Below are positions 24,144 through 31,622 of a DNA stretch of 39,755 bases, piece by piece. The notes under the pieces were generated by a model. It was not told where the DNA came from. It saw only the letters and a list, made by a program, of their open reading frames with translations, and ran no database searches. The stretch covers positions 1 to 39,755 of the forward strand of contig JAJFUS010000054.1 of assembly GCA_021372295.1 (NCBI GenBank), written 5' to 3'. This DNA comes from a bacterium. Its GTDB lineage: Bacteria > Armatimonadota > UBA5829. The translations under genes and the position numbers were made by a program. The stretch's first letter is position 1. Every line of letters begins with the position of its first letter.

Positions 24144-25439
24144 TTAATTCTGCGCTATCATGCTGCCCTTAATCAAATCAGCATGCTTCTTGAACGGCCC
24201 AATAGCGGCGACCGCAAACTTTGAATCCTCGAACAGCTGCGATGCCACGTCCGCCACGTCGTCTTTCGTCACGTTCATAATCGACTGTATTATCTCTTCG
24301 AGCCTGACAAGTCTGCCGAAATACATTTCGCTTTTGGCAAGTCTGCTCATCCTGTTGGACATGCTTTCCTGCCCTAGCACCAGCGCGCCCCGTATCTGGT
24401 TTTTAGCTCGCTCAAGTTCGGCGTCAGTTACACTGCTTTTTCGGATATTGTCACATTCGATTTGGGTTAGTTCGAGCACGAATTTGATGTTTTGAATACT
24501 AGTTCCGCCGTATACCGCGAACATTCCCGCCTCCTGGTAAGAGGCCGAATATGAACCGATTGCATACGCCAGCCCACGATTTTCGCGAATCTCCTGGAAG
24601 AGCCTCGAACTCATGCCTCCGCCCAAGGCCGAGTCTATGGCGGCAAGAGCATATTTTTCCTTGCATTCTTGCGCATAACCACGAGTTCCCAGGCAGAAGT
24701 GCACCTGCTGCGTCGATTTATCAATCAGCCGAATGTCCAGATGCACCTCGGCATCCTGCGAAACCCTTGGGGCTCTCTTTCCGGTCAGCCCGCCGAACTC
24801 TGCCGCGACAAGATCGACAAACTCTTTATGATCTACGTTACCTGCCGCGGATATGACCATAGAGTTAGGGCAATAGAGCTCCCTGAGATACGCCAGCAGA
24901 TCTTCGCGAGTCAGCTTCTTGACCACCGCGCTGGAGCCGATAACAGGCTTGCCGAGCCTGTGGTTCTTCCACAAAATTTCTGCAAGCAGATCGTGAACAT
25001 GGTCTTCTGGCGTGTCCTGGTGTCGCTTGATCTCTTCCAATACCACATTCTTCTCGTGGTCGATCTCCGTTGGGTCGAATATGGAGTTGAGCGTCATGTC
25101 CGATATGATGTTCACCGCTTTCGACAGGTGTTCCCGCAGGACTTTCGCGTAATAGCAGGTAAACTCCTTGTCGGTGAAAGCGTTGAGATGCCCGCCGAGG
25201 CTGTCCATTTCATCGGCGATCTGCCTTGCGGTTCGATTGTCAGTGCCCTTGAAAAGCATGTGCTCGACAAAATGGCTGATTCCAAGGCGCTGGTCGGATT
25301 CGTCACGTGATCCTGCATGCACCCATATACCCACCGACACGCTGTCCACGTAAGGCACTCGCTCGCTCAGTATTCTGACTCCATTTGGTAGAATCGTTTT
25401 AGTTACCACAGCAGACCTTTCATGTGTGCCAAATGCCAC
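24144..25439 (-). CDS. M16B family zinc protease (mitochondrial-processing-peptidase-like)
   Basis: The 431-residue protein has the inverted zinc motif HFVEH (56-60) with the third ligand Glu136 in NVVLEEI, 76 residues later, as in M16B enzymes. The C-terminal half contains the second, inactive-type repeat with GGGMSSRLFQEIRENRGLAY. It belongs to the group found next to pnp in Firmicutes (MlpA-like). It has no signal peptide, so it acts in the cytoplasm or is exported without one. Two GTG starts are possible: 25439, which lies inside a 9-base inverted repeat, and 25409, which has AAAGGT at ideal distance and starts at the first conserved strand. Confidence 0.92.
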   Translation of the reverse strand: MAFGTHERSAVVTKTILPNGVRILSERVPYVDSVSVGIWVHAGSRDESDQRLGISHFVEHMLFKGTDNRTARQIADEMDSLGGHLNAFTDKEFTCYYAKVLREHLSKAVNIISDMTLNSIFDPTEIDHEKNVVLEEIKRHQDTPEDHVHDLLAEILWKNHRLGKPVIGSSAVVKKLTREDLLAYLRELYCPNSMVISAAGNVDHKEFVDLVAAEFGGLTGKRAPRVSQDAEVHLDIRLIDKSTQQVHFCLGTRGYAQECKEKYALAAIDSALGGGMSSRLFQEIRENRGLAYAIGSYSASYQEAGMFAVYGGTSIQNIKFVLELTQIECDNIRKSSVTDAELERAKNQIRGALVLGQESMSNRMSRLAKSEMYFGRLVRLEEIIQSIMNVTKDDVADVASQLFEDSKFAVAAIGPFKKHADLIKGSMIAQN

Positions 25440-25477
25440 CGCTGTCCCCAGAAATTTGGCAACATACCGGTGGCATT
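25432..25477 (-). promoter_or_regulatory. Inverted repeat covering the upstream start of the M16 gene
   Basis: AATGCCACC (432-440) and GGTGGCATT (469-477) form a perfect 9-base inverted repeat around 28 bases. In the transcript the stem would hide the GTG at 25437-25439. This either regulates that start or argues for the internal GTG at 25409. Confidence 0.4.
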
Positions 25478-25579
25478 AAAAGTCCAAAAGTTTGAAAGTC
25501 TGAAAGTCAAAAAGTTAAGTGCGGACTTTCACCTGACCCAACTTTTTGACTTTATAACTTTTTGACTTTCTGACTTATG
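25477..25579. repeat. Converging arrays of an 8-base repeat between pnp and the M16 gene
   Basis: Five 8-base units of the form NNAAAGTY lie head to tail at 477-516 (TAAAAGTC, CAAAAGTT, TGAAAGTC, TGAAAGTC, AAAAAGTT). Five more on the opposite strand lie at 540-579 (complement of CATAAGTC, AGAAAGTC, AAAAAGTT, ATAAAGTC, AAAAAGTT). A 23-base spacer separates the arms. The second arm ends on the base before the pnp stop codon. The arms can pair in more than one register; 496-516 matches 556-576 at 20 of 21 bases. Confidence 0.85.
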
Positions 25580-27814
25580 TTATCGTTTGGGACGGAACCT
25601 GGCTCCAGGTCCGTCACCGCCTTCGCGAGGTCCGCGATCACGGTCGCGGTCTCGTCCACGGTCGCCGCCATATCCTCGTCCGCCTCCTCCACGACTTGGG
25701 CGAGGTTCGGACGGCGGCGCAACGTAATCTTCGTCACCCTCAATCAAACCGCGGCGCGTCAGACGAATCTTGCCGTCCGGACTTATCTCGATGACCTTCA
25801 CCAGCATTTCGTCGCCGAGCTTGCAGACGTCTTCCGTTCGCTCGACGCGCTCTTTGGCAAGCTGTGAGATGTGTACTAAACCGTCTTTGCCCGGAGTAAG
25901 CTCCACAAATGCACCGAACGCTTCGATGCGTGTGACCTTGCCGGTATATACTTCGCCGACCTGAATCTCCTTTGTGATGCCTTCGACGATTTTCTTCGCA
26001 CGTTCGCCGCCTTCGGCATCGACAGAAGTGATGTAAACGTGACCGTCCTGCTCGATATCGAGCTTCGCGCCGGTCTCGGCTTCGATCTTCTTGATGACCT
26101 TGCCGCCAGGGCCGATTATGTCACCGATCTTGTCGGGATGAATCTCTACAACAAATACCCTCGGCGCATACTGGCTGAGATTTTCTCTGGCGTCGGGAAT
26201 GGCATCGGCGATTACGTCCAGAATCTTCATCCTGGCTTCCTTAGCCTTTTCCAACGCTCCGGCCACTACGTCGCGAGTGAGACCGTCTGTTTTGGTATCT
26301 ACCTGGATGGCAGTCACGCCGTTTCGGGTTCCGGCTACCTTGAAGTCCATATCTCCGTGGAAATCCTCGAGCCCCTGGATATCGGTAAGCAAGATTTTCT
26401 TGTCCTCGCCGGTAATGAGACCGATCGAGATACCCGCGACAGGCGCTTTGAGCTTCACACCGGCGTCCAACAAAGCGAGTGTGCATCCGCAGGTGCTCGC
26501 CATCGATGTGGAACCGTTAGACTCCATAACGTCGGAGGTCACCAGCATTGCGTACGGGAACTGCTCAGTGGGAGGAATCATAGGCCGCAGAGCTTTTTCT
26601 GCAAGCGCTCCATGACCGACCTCGCGCCTTCCCGCACCTCTCAGCGGACTGACTTCGCCGACGCTGTAAGGAGGGAAGTTATAGAAGTGCATAAAGCGCT
26701 TTTCGGTATCTTCCTCCAGGTTGTCGACTTTCTGCGCGTCGTCCAGCGAGCCGAGTGTCAGAGCGGTAAGAACCTGAGTCTGTCCTCTTGAGAACAGCGC
26801 TGATCCATGAACTCTCGGCAGGAAACCGACTTCGGCCTTAAGTGGACGGATTTCGTCTAACCCGCGGCCATCGGCTCGCGCGCCCTCTTCGAGGATCATG
26901 CGGCGAACCTGTTTCTTGATAACTTTATATACGATCTCGCCGATCTCAGCCTCGCGTTCCGGGTATTCCTCGGCCAACTGCTTTTTGAGCTCGGCTTCAA
27001 GATCGAAAATCGCTTTTTCCTTGGCTGCGTTTTCCGGGTTCTTTATAAACTCGGCGATTCGAGGTGCGATCTTTGTCGCGATCTCTTCGTAGAGTGCAGG
27101 ATCCGGCGCGAGGATCGGAACCTCGACCTTGGCTAAGCCGGCTTTTTTCACCAACTCACGCTGCAGCGCAACGAGTGTGTTGATTGCTTCATGCGCGAAG
27201 TCCATCGCTATCATCAGTTCGTCTTCGGTGGCTTCGCCAGCCTCGAGTTCAATTTCCATGACCTTGCCGTCCATGCCTGCGACCAAAAGCTCCACGTCGG
27301 ACTCATTGATCTGATCTATGGACGGGTTCAGGATGAGTTCGCCATTGACCCGGCATACTCGCACGCATGCCAACGGACCGCTCCAGGGGATGTCGGATAT
27401 CGCCAGTGCCGCCGACGCAGCAGTAACCGCCAGAACATCGGCGGGAGCTTCAAGCTCCATTGAAATGGGCATAGCGATAACCTGAACATCATTGCGCATG
27501 CCTTCAGGGAAGAGCGGCCTTATCGGCCTGTCGATCAAGCGAGAGGTCAGAACAGCCTTTTCTGAGGGACGCCCGCCCCTCTTAACGAATCCGCCGGGGA
27601 TTTTGCCTACGGCGTATTTTCTCTCTTCGTAGTCGCAAATAAGAGGGAAGAAGTTCATTCCTTCCCTCGGTTTGGCGCTCATGGTTGCCGTTGCCATAAC
27701 GATTGTTTCGCCACAGCTCAGCAATACCGCACCGTTGGCCTGGTTTGCTATGCGACCCGTTTCGAGGGCGTAAGTCTTTCCACCAAGCTCGATCTCCACT
27801 TTGTTAATTGTCAT
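25580..27814 (-). CDS. pnp: Polyribonucleotide nucleotidyltransferase (PNPase)
   Basis: The 744-residue protein degrades RNA 3' to 5' by phosphorolysis. It has two RNase PH domains (about 1-215 and 310-545), a KH domain with [11 protein letters not shown], and an S1 domain with [34 protein letters not shown]. The C-terminal end (about the last 45 residues) is a low-complexity tail of Arg, Gly and Asp with [10 protein letters not shown] and repeated RD pairs, beyond the usual S1 end. ATG 27812-27814 follows the rpsO stop by 17 bases, and its AGGAGA overlaps that stop. rpsO-pnp is a near-universal pair. Confidence 0.97.
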   Translation of the reverse strand: MTINKVEIELGGKTYALETGRIANQANGAVLLSCGETIVMATATMSAKPREGMNFFPLICDYEERKYAVGKIPGGFVKRGGRPSEKAVLTSRLIDRPIRPLFPEGMRNDVQVIAMPISMELEAPADVLAVTAASAALAISDIPWSGPLACVRVCRVNGELILNPSIDQINESDVELLVAGMDGKVMEIELEAGEATEDELMIAMDFAHEAINTLVALQRELVKKAGLAKVEVPILAPDPALYEEIATKIAPRIAEFIKNPENAAKEKAIFDLEAELKKQLAEEYPEREAEIGEIVYKVIKKQVRRMILEEGARADGRGLDEIRPLKAEVGFLPRVHGSALFSRGQTQVLTALTLGSLDDAQKVDNLEEDTEKRFMHFYNFPPYSVGEVSPLRGAGRREVGHGALAEKALRPMIPPTEQFPYAMLVTSDVMESNGSTSMASTCGCTLALLDAGVKLKAPVAGISIGLITGEDKKILLTDIQGLEDFHGDMDFKVAGTRNGVTAIQVDTKTDGLTRDVVAGALEKAKEARMKILDVIADAIPDARENLSQYAPRVFVVEIHPDKIGDIIGPGGKVIKKIEAETGAKLDIEQDGHVYITSVDAEGGERAKKIVEGITKEIQVGEVYTGKVTRIEAFGAFVELTPGKDGLVHISQLAKERVERTEDVCKLGDEMLVKVIEISPDGKIRLTRRGLIEGDEDYVAPPSEPRPSRGGGGRGYGGDRGRDRDRDRGPREGGDGPGARFRPKR

Positions 27815-27831
27815 TTAAAATATGTTGTCTC

Positions 27832-28101
27832 CTAGCGTCTAATACCGAGCCTGGCAATCACCTCGCGATATCGGGTAATGTCTTTGTTGCTCAGATAGTT
27901 CAAGAGTCTTCTGCGCTGGCCGACCATCATCAACAAGCCTCTTCGGGAGTGATGATCTTTTTTATGCTCCTTCAGATGCTCGGTGAGCTGATTGATCCGA
28001 GCGCTGAGCAGTGCTATCTGAACTTCGGGCGAACCCGTATCGTTGTCATGCTGCCTGTACTCGCCTACTAATTCTGTTTTCTTTTCTTTAACAAGCGCCA
28101 A
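27832..28101 (-). CDS. rpsO: Ribosomal protein uS15
   Basis: The 89-residue protein is a full-length S15 with the signature [15 protein letters not shown] stretch ([21 protein letters not shown]) and [28 protein letters not shown]. It binds 16S rRNA in the 30S platform. The start codon is TTG at 28099-28101, giving the conserved MALVKEKK start, with GGAGGT 8 bases ahead. TTG may lower its translation. It is the first gene of the rpsO-pnp unit and has a structured leader. Confidence 0.97.
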   Translation of the reverse strand: MALVKEKKTELVGEYRQHDNDTGSPEVQIALLSARINQLTEHLKEHKKDHHSRRGLLMMVGQRRRLLNYLSNKDITRYREVIARLGIRR

Positions 28102-28121
28102 TTAATCGCACCTCCAAATCA

Positions 28122-28181
28122 GAATGCAAAAGCTTGCCTGGTAGGTCAATGGACTGCTCGCCGCATACAGCTTTTGCATTC
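28122..28181 (-). promoter_or_regulatory. Candidate rpsO leader stem-loop
   Basis: GAATGCAAAAGCT (122-134) and AGCTTTTGCATTC (169-181) form a perfect 13-base stem with a 34-base loop in the rpsO leader RNA, ending 10 bases before the GGAGGT. Such a structure in this place could be an S15 autoregulatory site or an RNase III entry point; both are known for rpsO-pnp in other bacteria. There is no T run, so it is not a simple terminator. Confidence 0.55.
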
Positions 28182-28198
28182 CGACTCATACCGGGTAA

Positions 28199-28228
28199 AG
28201 TGTACCACATATTAGGAACGGCTGTCAA
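28199..28228 (-). promoter_or_regulatory. Promoter of rpsO-pnp
   Basis: On the minus strand TTGACA (223-228) and TACACT (199-204) are separated by 18 bases. The predicted start near 28192 gives a leader of about 90 bases that contains the long stem-loop. Confidence 0.75.
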
Positions 28229-28249
28229 ATCCGACGAATGTTGCTGATA

Positions 28250-28284
28250 TGCGAAAAGAGACCCGGATCATGCTCCGGGTCTCT
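28250..28284 (-). terminator. Rho-independent terminator of the small barrel gene
   Basis: AGAGACCCGGA (257-267) and TCCGGGTCTCT (274-284) form a perfect 11-base stem with a 6-base loop. On the minus strand the stem is followed by TTTT. It lies 23 bases after the stop of the gene at 28308-28952 and insulates rpsO. Confidence 0.93.
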
Positions 28285-28307
28285 TAATCATGTAATTATG
28301 CGTCGGA

Positions 28308-28952
28308 CTAGAATCCCTTGCTGTAGCTTAATCCAAATCCGAGATCGTCACCGTCGATAAGGTCGGCATGCGCGCGAAGTCCGGTGGCAACCGACATCTG
28401 CAGACCGACGTTAATCTCATCGCTGTCATGCTCAAGCGACAGTGTAAGCGTGTCGGTGAGAGTTGCGGACAATCCTGCGAACAAGCCGTCAAGCGTGCCG
28501 TCACCAAATCCGATGTGACCTCTGAGCGATTTCACAGTCAATCCCGGCAGATTCAGCGACTTTCCAACTACGATGTAGGGTGTTGAGTCGATCTCGTTAG
28601 CGAGGTCGGAAAATCCTACGGCAATTCCCGGTCTGGCATAGTTTTCCTTTACGATGGAATACTTTGCGTTGATGATAGTGTTGCTGTCACCTTCGTCGGG
28701 ATCCAAAATCGACGCTCCAACTTCCAGGCCATCGATTACACCGAAGTTAGCAGAAAAATAAGACGTATCTACGTCGTCGTTGCTGACAAACGCGGCTCCG
28801 AAGTCTACAGCGCCCATACCGAGCGTGGTCTCATTTGGAGTGAAGATCATTCCTGTGTAGCCCGGATACGCGGGCGCGGCCAATGCTGCCGATCCGATTC
28901 CGGCGATTACAACAACAAACGCCAGTAATGAAAACATTTTTAAGTTAAACAT
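28308..28952 (-). CDS. Small outer-membrane beta-barrel-like protein
   Basis: The 214-residue protein has a signal peptide (MFNLKMFSLLAFVVVIAGIGSAALA) and a mature part of alternating beta strands with Gly-rich turns: GAAFVSNDDVDTSYFSANFGV, GLEVGASILDP and LSLEHDSDEINVGLQM. It ends with an aromatic residue (YSKGF), as outer-membrane barrels do. The opening PGYTGMIFTPNETTLGMGAVDFG resembles the start of YjbH-type barrel proteins, but it is much shorter. AGGAGG lies close before the ATG. A promoter about 100 bases upstream and a terminator make it a single-gene unit. Its cargo or role is unknown. Confidence 0.7.
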   Translation of the reverse strand: MFNLKMFSLLAFVVVIAGIGSAALAAPAYPGYTGMIFTPNETTLGMGAVDFGAAFVSNDDVDTSYFSANFGVIDGLEVGASILDPDEGDSNTIINAKYSIVKENYARPGIAVGFSDLANEIDSTPYIVVGKSLNLPGLTVKSLRGHIGFGDGTLDGLFAGLSATLTDTLTLSLEHDSDEINVGLQMSVATGLRAHADLIDGDDLGFGLSYSKGF

Positions 28953-29050
28953 GAGTTCCTCCTTGGGTGACTACTGCACGCCTGACTCCACTTTGGGACT
29001 GCGTGTATCTTAATTGTACAAGACGATGAGTTGATCGGCTTGTTGCCAAT

Positions 29051-29079
29051 ATGTTAAGCGGCTTTTGAAATGCTGTCAA
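29051..29079 (-). promoter_or_regulatory. Promoter of the small barrel gene
   Basis: On the minus strand TTGACA (74-79) and TAACAT (51-56) are 17 bases apart, a good housekeeping promoter pointing at the gene ending at 28308. It lies within 30 bases of the divergent comEC start, so the two genes may interfere with each other. Confidence 0.75.
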
Positions 29080-29106
29080 CTCTTGCCAGGGCAGAGAATC
29101 AACGCT

Positions 29107-30657
29107 ATGATTTACATTATGATGCCTGAAAGCAGGATTACGGCGATTGCGATTTGTTTTGCGGCAGGAATAGCGGCGGCGGCATACTTGCATCCGATTG
29201 TATGGCTTGCGCTGGCCGCAATGTCGGCTCTCGGCGTGCCTGTGATTGCCAAGAATGTGAAGCGCTCGACTGTCATGATTGCGGCAGTGGCGTTCGTGTT
29301 GGGAGCAGCGCATTACTGTGTGGGTCGCGAGATACCGCAAAGTGACGTTTCCCGGTTTGTGTTTCATATCAATGCGTTTGAGGGCACAGTGGCGTCCGAT
29401 CCCGAAAACGGCGAGGGACGTACTCGCCTGATATGCAAAGTTGCCCGGGTAAAGTCCGGCGACGAATGGGTTAGCGCATGCGGCCAGGTAATGGTGAATA
29501 TTTACTCTGATGAAACCGCCTTGTCGCCCAAACTGGATTATGGCGACCGAGTCAGGATCGACACAAACGCATACCCGCCGCAAGACCCCACCAATCCCGG
29601 TCAGTTTTCCTGGAAAGGCTATCTTGCCAGGCAGTATATATATTCGTGCGCGTACGTTAAGAACGCCTCGCAGTTACATGTAATAGAGCGCGGACAAGGC
29701 AACATATTGTTATTGGCGGCGCTCAAATCAAAGCATTACATCGAGAGAAGCATTGCCAAAATCACACCTGAGCGCGAAGCGTCGGTAATGACCGGAATGG
29801 TGCTCGGGACATATTCGTACCTCCCGCGCGAAACGCTTGCGAATTTTGGTAAAACCGGCACGCTGCACCTGCTTGCCGCCTCGGGCTACAACTGCTTTAT
29901 ACTGTTGTTCTTTGCCACGCCGATCTTGAAATTGACCGGGCTGATGCCGAAGTATCGCAGTGCGGTAGTCATATTCCTGTTAATTATGTATATGCTGATG
30001 GTCGGGATGAAACCGTCGCTGATTCGTGCGTCGGTGATGGCGTCGGCGTTTTTGATAGCGCCATTGCTCAAACGGGTTCCAAGTATTAAAACCGTATTTT
30101 TCGCCGCAGGGTTTGGTATCCTTGCGATCAACCCTTCATATCTCTTCGACGTAGGTTTTCAGCTATCGTTTTTGGCCGTGTGGGCGCTGATATCCATTTC
30201 ACCGGTGGTCGAGTCGATCCTTGTGAAGGCAGGCGTCATCAATCAGACTCCGTTCAAGAGACGCGCCGGGCTATTGCAGAAAATATCCAGCGAAATTGCA
30301 GGCGCGGGTGTTGCCACGCTGAGCGTTACGCTTTTCACTGCGCCTGTGATTGCGTATTACTTCAACTACTTCTCAATAGTATCTCTGCCCGCGAACATGG
30401 CGCTGGCTTTGGGCGTGCCGGTAGTTTTTGCGGGAGGCATGCTTGCGCCGATAGTCGCGCCGATACCGGTGGTTGGCACTGCTGTCGGCTGGGTTGGAGG
30501 CAAAGTTACAAGCGCGATGCTTGGGATCGTGGATTATCTCGGCTCATGGCATTACAGCTCAGTTGCCATAGCCTCACCGGGAGTCCTTGCTGTTGTGGGC
30601 TACTATATCGTTCTATATGCAGCGCTGAGTTATGTGAGGTCGAAAGTTGCCGCGTGA
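29107..30657 (+). CDS. comEC: ComEC/Rec2 competence channel, membrane part only
   Basis: The protein (516 residues from ATG 29107; a TTG at 29065 is open further up) contains two N-terminal membrane helices and the periplasmic OB-like region (FEGTVASDPENGEGRTRLICKV, YGDRVRIDTNAYPP, NPGQFSWKGYLARQYI). The Competence domain follows with about 8 helices from about residue 225. The conserved HLLAxSGLH appears here as HLLAASGYN. This family forms the inner-membrane channel for single-stranded DNA in transformation. The usual C-terminal metallo-beta-lactamase domain is missing; it is encoded by the next gene, which overlaps by 11 bases. No other competence gene is in the window. Confidence 0.88.
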   Translation: MIYIMMPESRITAIAICFAAGIAAAAYLHPIVWLALAAMSALGVPVIAKNVKRSTVMIAAVAFVLGAAHYCVGREIPQSDVSRFVFHINAFEGTVASDPENGEGRTRLICKVARVKSGDEWVSACGQVMVNIYSDETALSPKLDYGDRVRIDTNAYPPQDPTNPGQFSWKGYLARQYIYSCAYVKNASQLHVIERGQGNILLLAALKSKHYIERSIAKITPEREASVMTGMVLGTYSYLPRETLANFGKTGTLHLLAASGYNCFILLFFATPILKLTGLMPKYRSAVVIFLLIMYMLMVGMKPSLIRASVMASAFLIAPLLKRVPSIKTVFFAAGFGILAINPSYLFDVGFQLSFLAVWALISISPVVESILVKAGVINQTPFKRRAGLLQKISSEIAGAGVATLSVTLFTAPVIAYYFNYFSIVSLPANMALALGVPVVFAGGMLAPIVAPIPVVGTAVGWVGGKVTSAMLGIVDYLGSWHYSSVAIASPGVLAVVGYYIVLYAALSYVRSKVAA

Positions 30658-31528
30658 CAATAGACTGACAATTATAGCCGCAGCTGTGCTGATAACCATC
30701 TGTATATGGGCCTATGCACTTCTGCCCGGACGCGGTACTCTTGATGTCACGGTAATGGATGTTGGCGAGGGGCTATGCGTGGTAGTTTGCGCGCCATCTG
30801 GCAAGGTTATGGTGGTCGATTGCGGTACAAGTTCCTGGCGGAACAGCGAATCCGTCGGCAGGAGTGTGGTTGCGCCATATCTTCATCGCCTGGGCAAGGA
30901 TTCGATAGATGTCGCGGTTTTAAGTCATCCGCACTCGGATCACGTCAGCGGATACGCGGGCTTGCTCAAAGTTGTACCGGCCAAGCTGGTTTTGGATATA
31001 GGCGCCAAACACAAGTCCTCATTTTACCGGCGCTTTCTGCGCGAGGCTAGAAAGTGCGGCGCGATATATCGCATAGCCAAGCGCGGTCAGAGAATCGAGA
31101 TGGGCGATGGGGTGGTCGTCGAGGTACTGAGTCCGGCTGCGGGTGAGCAATACTCAGACCTCAACAACAACGCGATTGTTTTGCGTGTGGTTTACGGCAA
31201 AGCCGCCATAATGCTTGCCACCGATGCCTGCGATGAAACCGAGCGCAAGATTATGGACTCCTGCACTTCGCTGCGTGCCCAGGCGCTGTTGGTCGGCCAT
31301 CACGGTGGTCGTGGCGCATGCTCTGACGAATGGCTTGCTGCGGTGAGGCCCTCAATAGCAGTAATATCTTGTGGCAGAAGGAATTATTATGGCCATCCCT
31401 CGCGCGAGACGGTCAATCGGTTGGAATCAAGCGGAGCGCGAGTATATCGCACTGACCGAGATGGAGCCATTACTGTTTCCACCGACGGACGTACAATGCG
31501 CGCGACTGCATTCTCATCCGCCCATTGA
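30647..31528 (+). CDS. Membrane-anchored metallo-beta-lactamase-fold protein (ComEC C-terminal domain as a separate protein)
   Basis: The 293-residue protein has one N-terminal membrane helix (7-25) and a metallo-beta-lactamase domain with SHPHSDHVSG (HxHxDH). ATDACDETE and VGHHGGRGACSDE follow, supplying the later metal ligands, and then a GHPSRETVNRL end. This matches the C-terminal domain of fused ComEC proteins, thought to degrade the non-transported DNA strand. The start is TTG 30647 with GAGGT 6 bases ahead, inside the end of comEC, so the two are translationally coupled and probably rebuild one complex. The stop codon at 31526 overlaps the promoter of the next gene. Confidence 0.88.
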   Translation: MPRDNRLTIIAAAVLITICIWAYALLPGRGTLDVTVMDVGEGLCVVVCAPSGKVMVVDCGTSSWRNSESVGRSVVAPYLHRLGKDSIDVAVLSHPHSDHVSGYAGLLKVVPAKLVLDIGAKHKSSFYRRFLREARKCGAIYRIAKRGQRIEMGDGVVVEVLSPAAGEQYSDLNNNAIVLRVVYGKAAIMLATDACDETERKIMDSCTSLRAQALLVGHHGGRGACSDEWLAAVRPSIAVISCGRRNYYGHPSRETVNRLESSGARVYRTDRDGAITVSTDGRTMRATAFSSAH

Positions 31529-31553
31529 CAAATAACAGCTTGTGAGATACATT
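31525..31553 (+). promoter_or_regulatory. Promoter of the papain-family protease gene
   Basis: TTGACA (525-530) and TACATT (548-553) are 17 bases apart. The -35 hexamer includes the stop codon of the metallo-beta-lactamase gene. It is 70 bases upstream of the protease start. Confidence 0.75.
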
Positions 31554-31622
31554 GAGGATGCACGTTTGAGTGTGGAATAATCGTAACATATCAGTCCAAG
31601 TCTAGCGAGAGGGCAAGTTTTT

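Noticed and set aside
26039..26791. Open frame of 250 codons opposite pnp
   Set aside because: Antisense to PNPase and without family features.
28122..28181. Reading the rpsO leader stem as a tRNA or terminator
   Set aside because: There is no cloverleaf or CCA end, and no T run on either strand after the stem.
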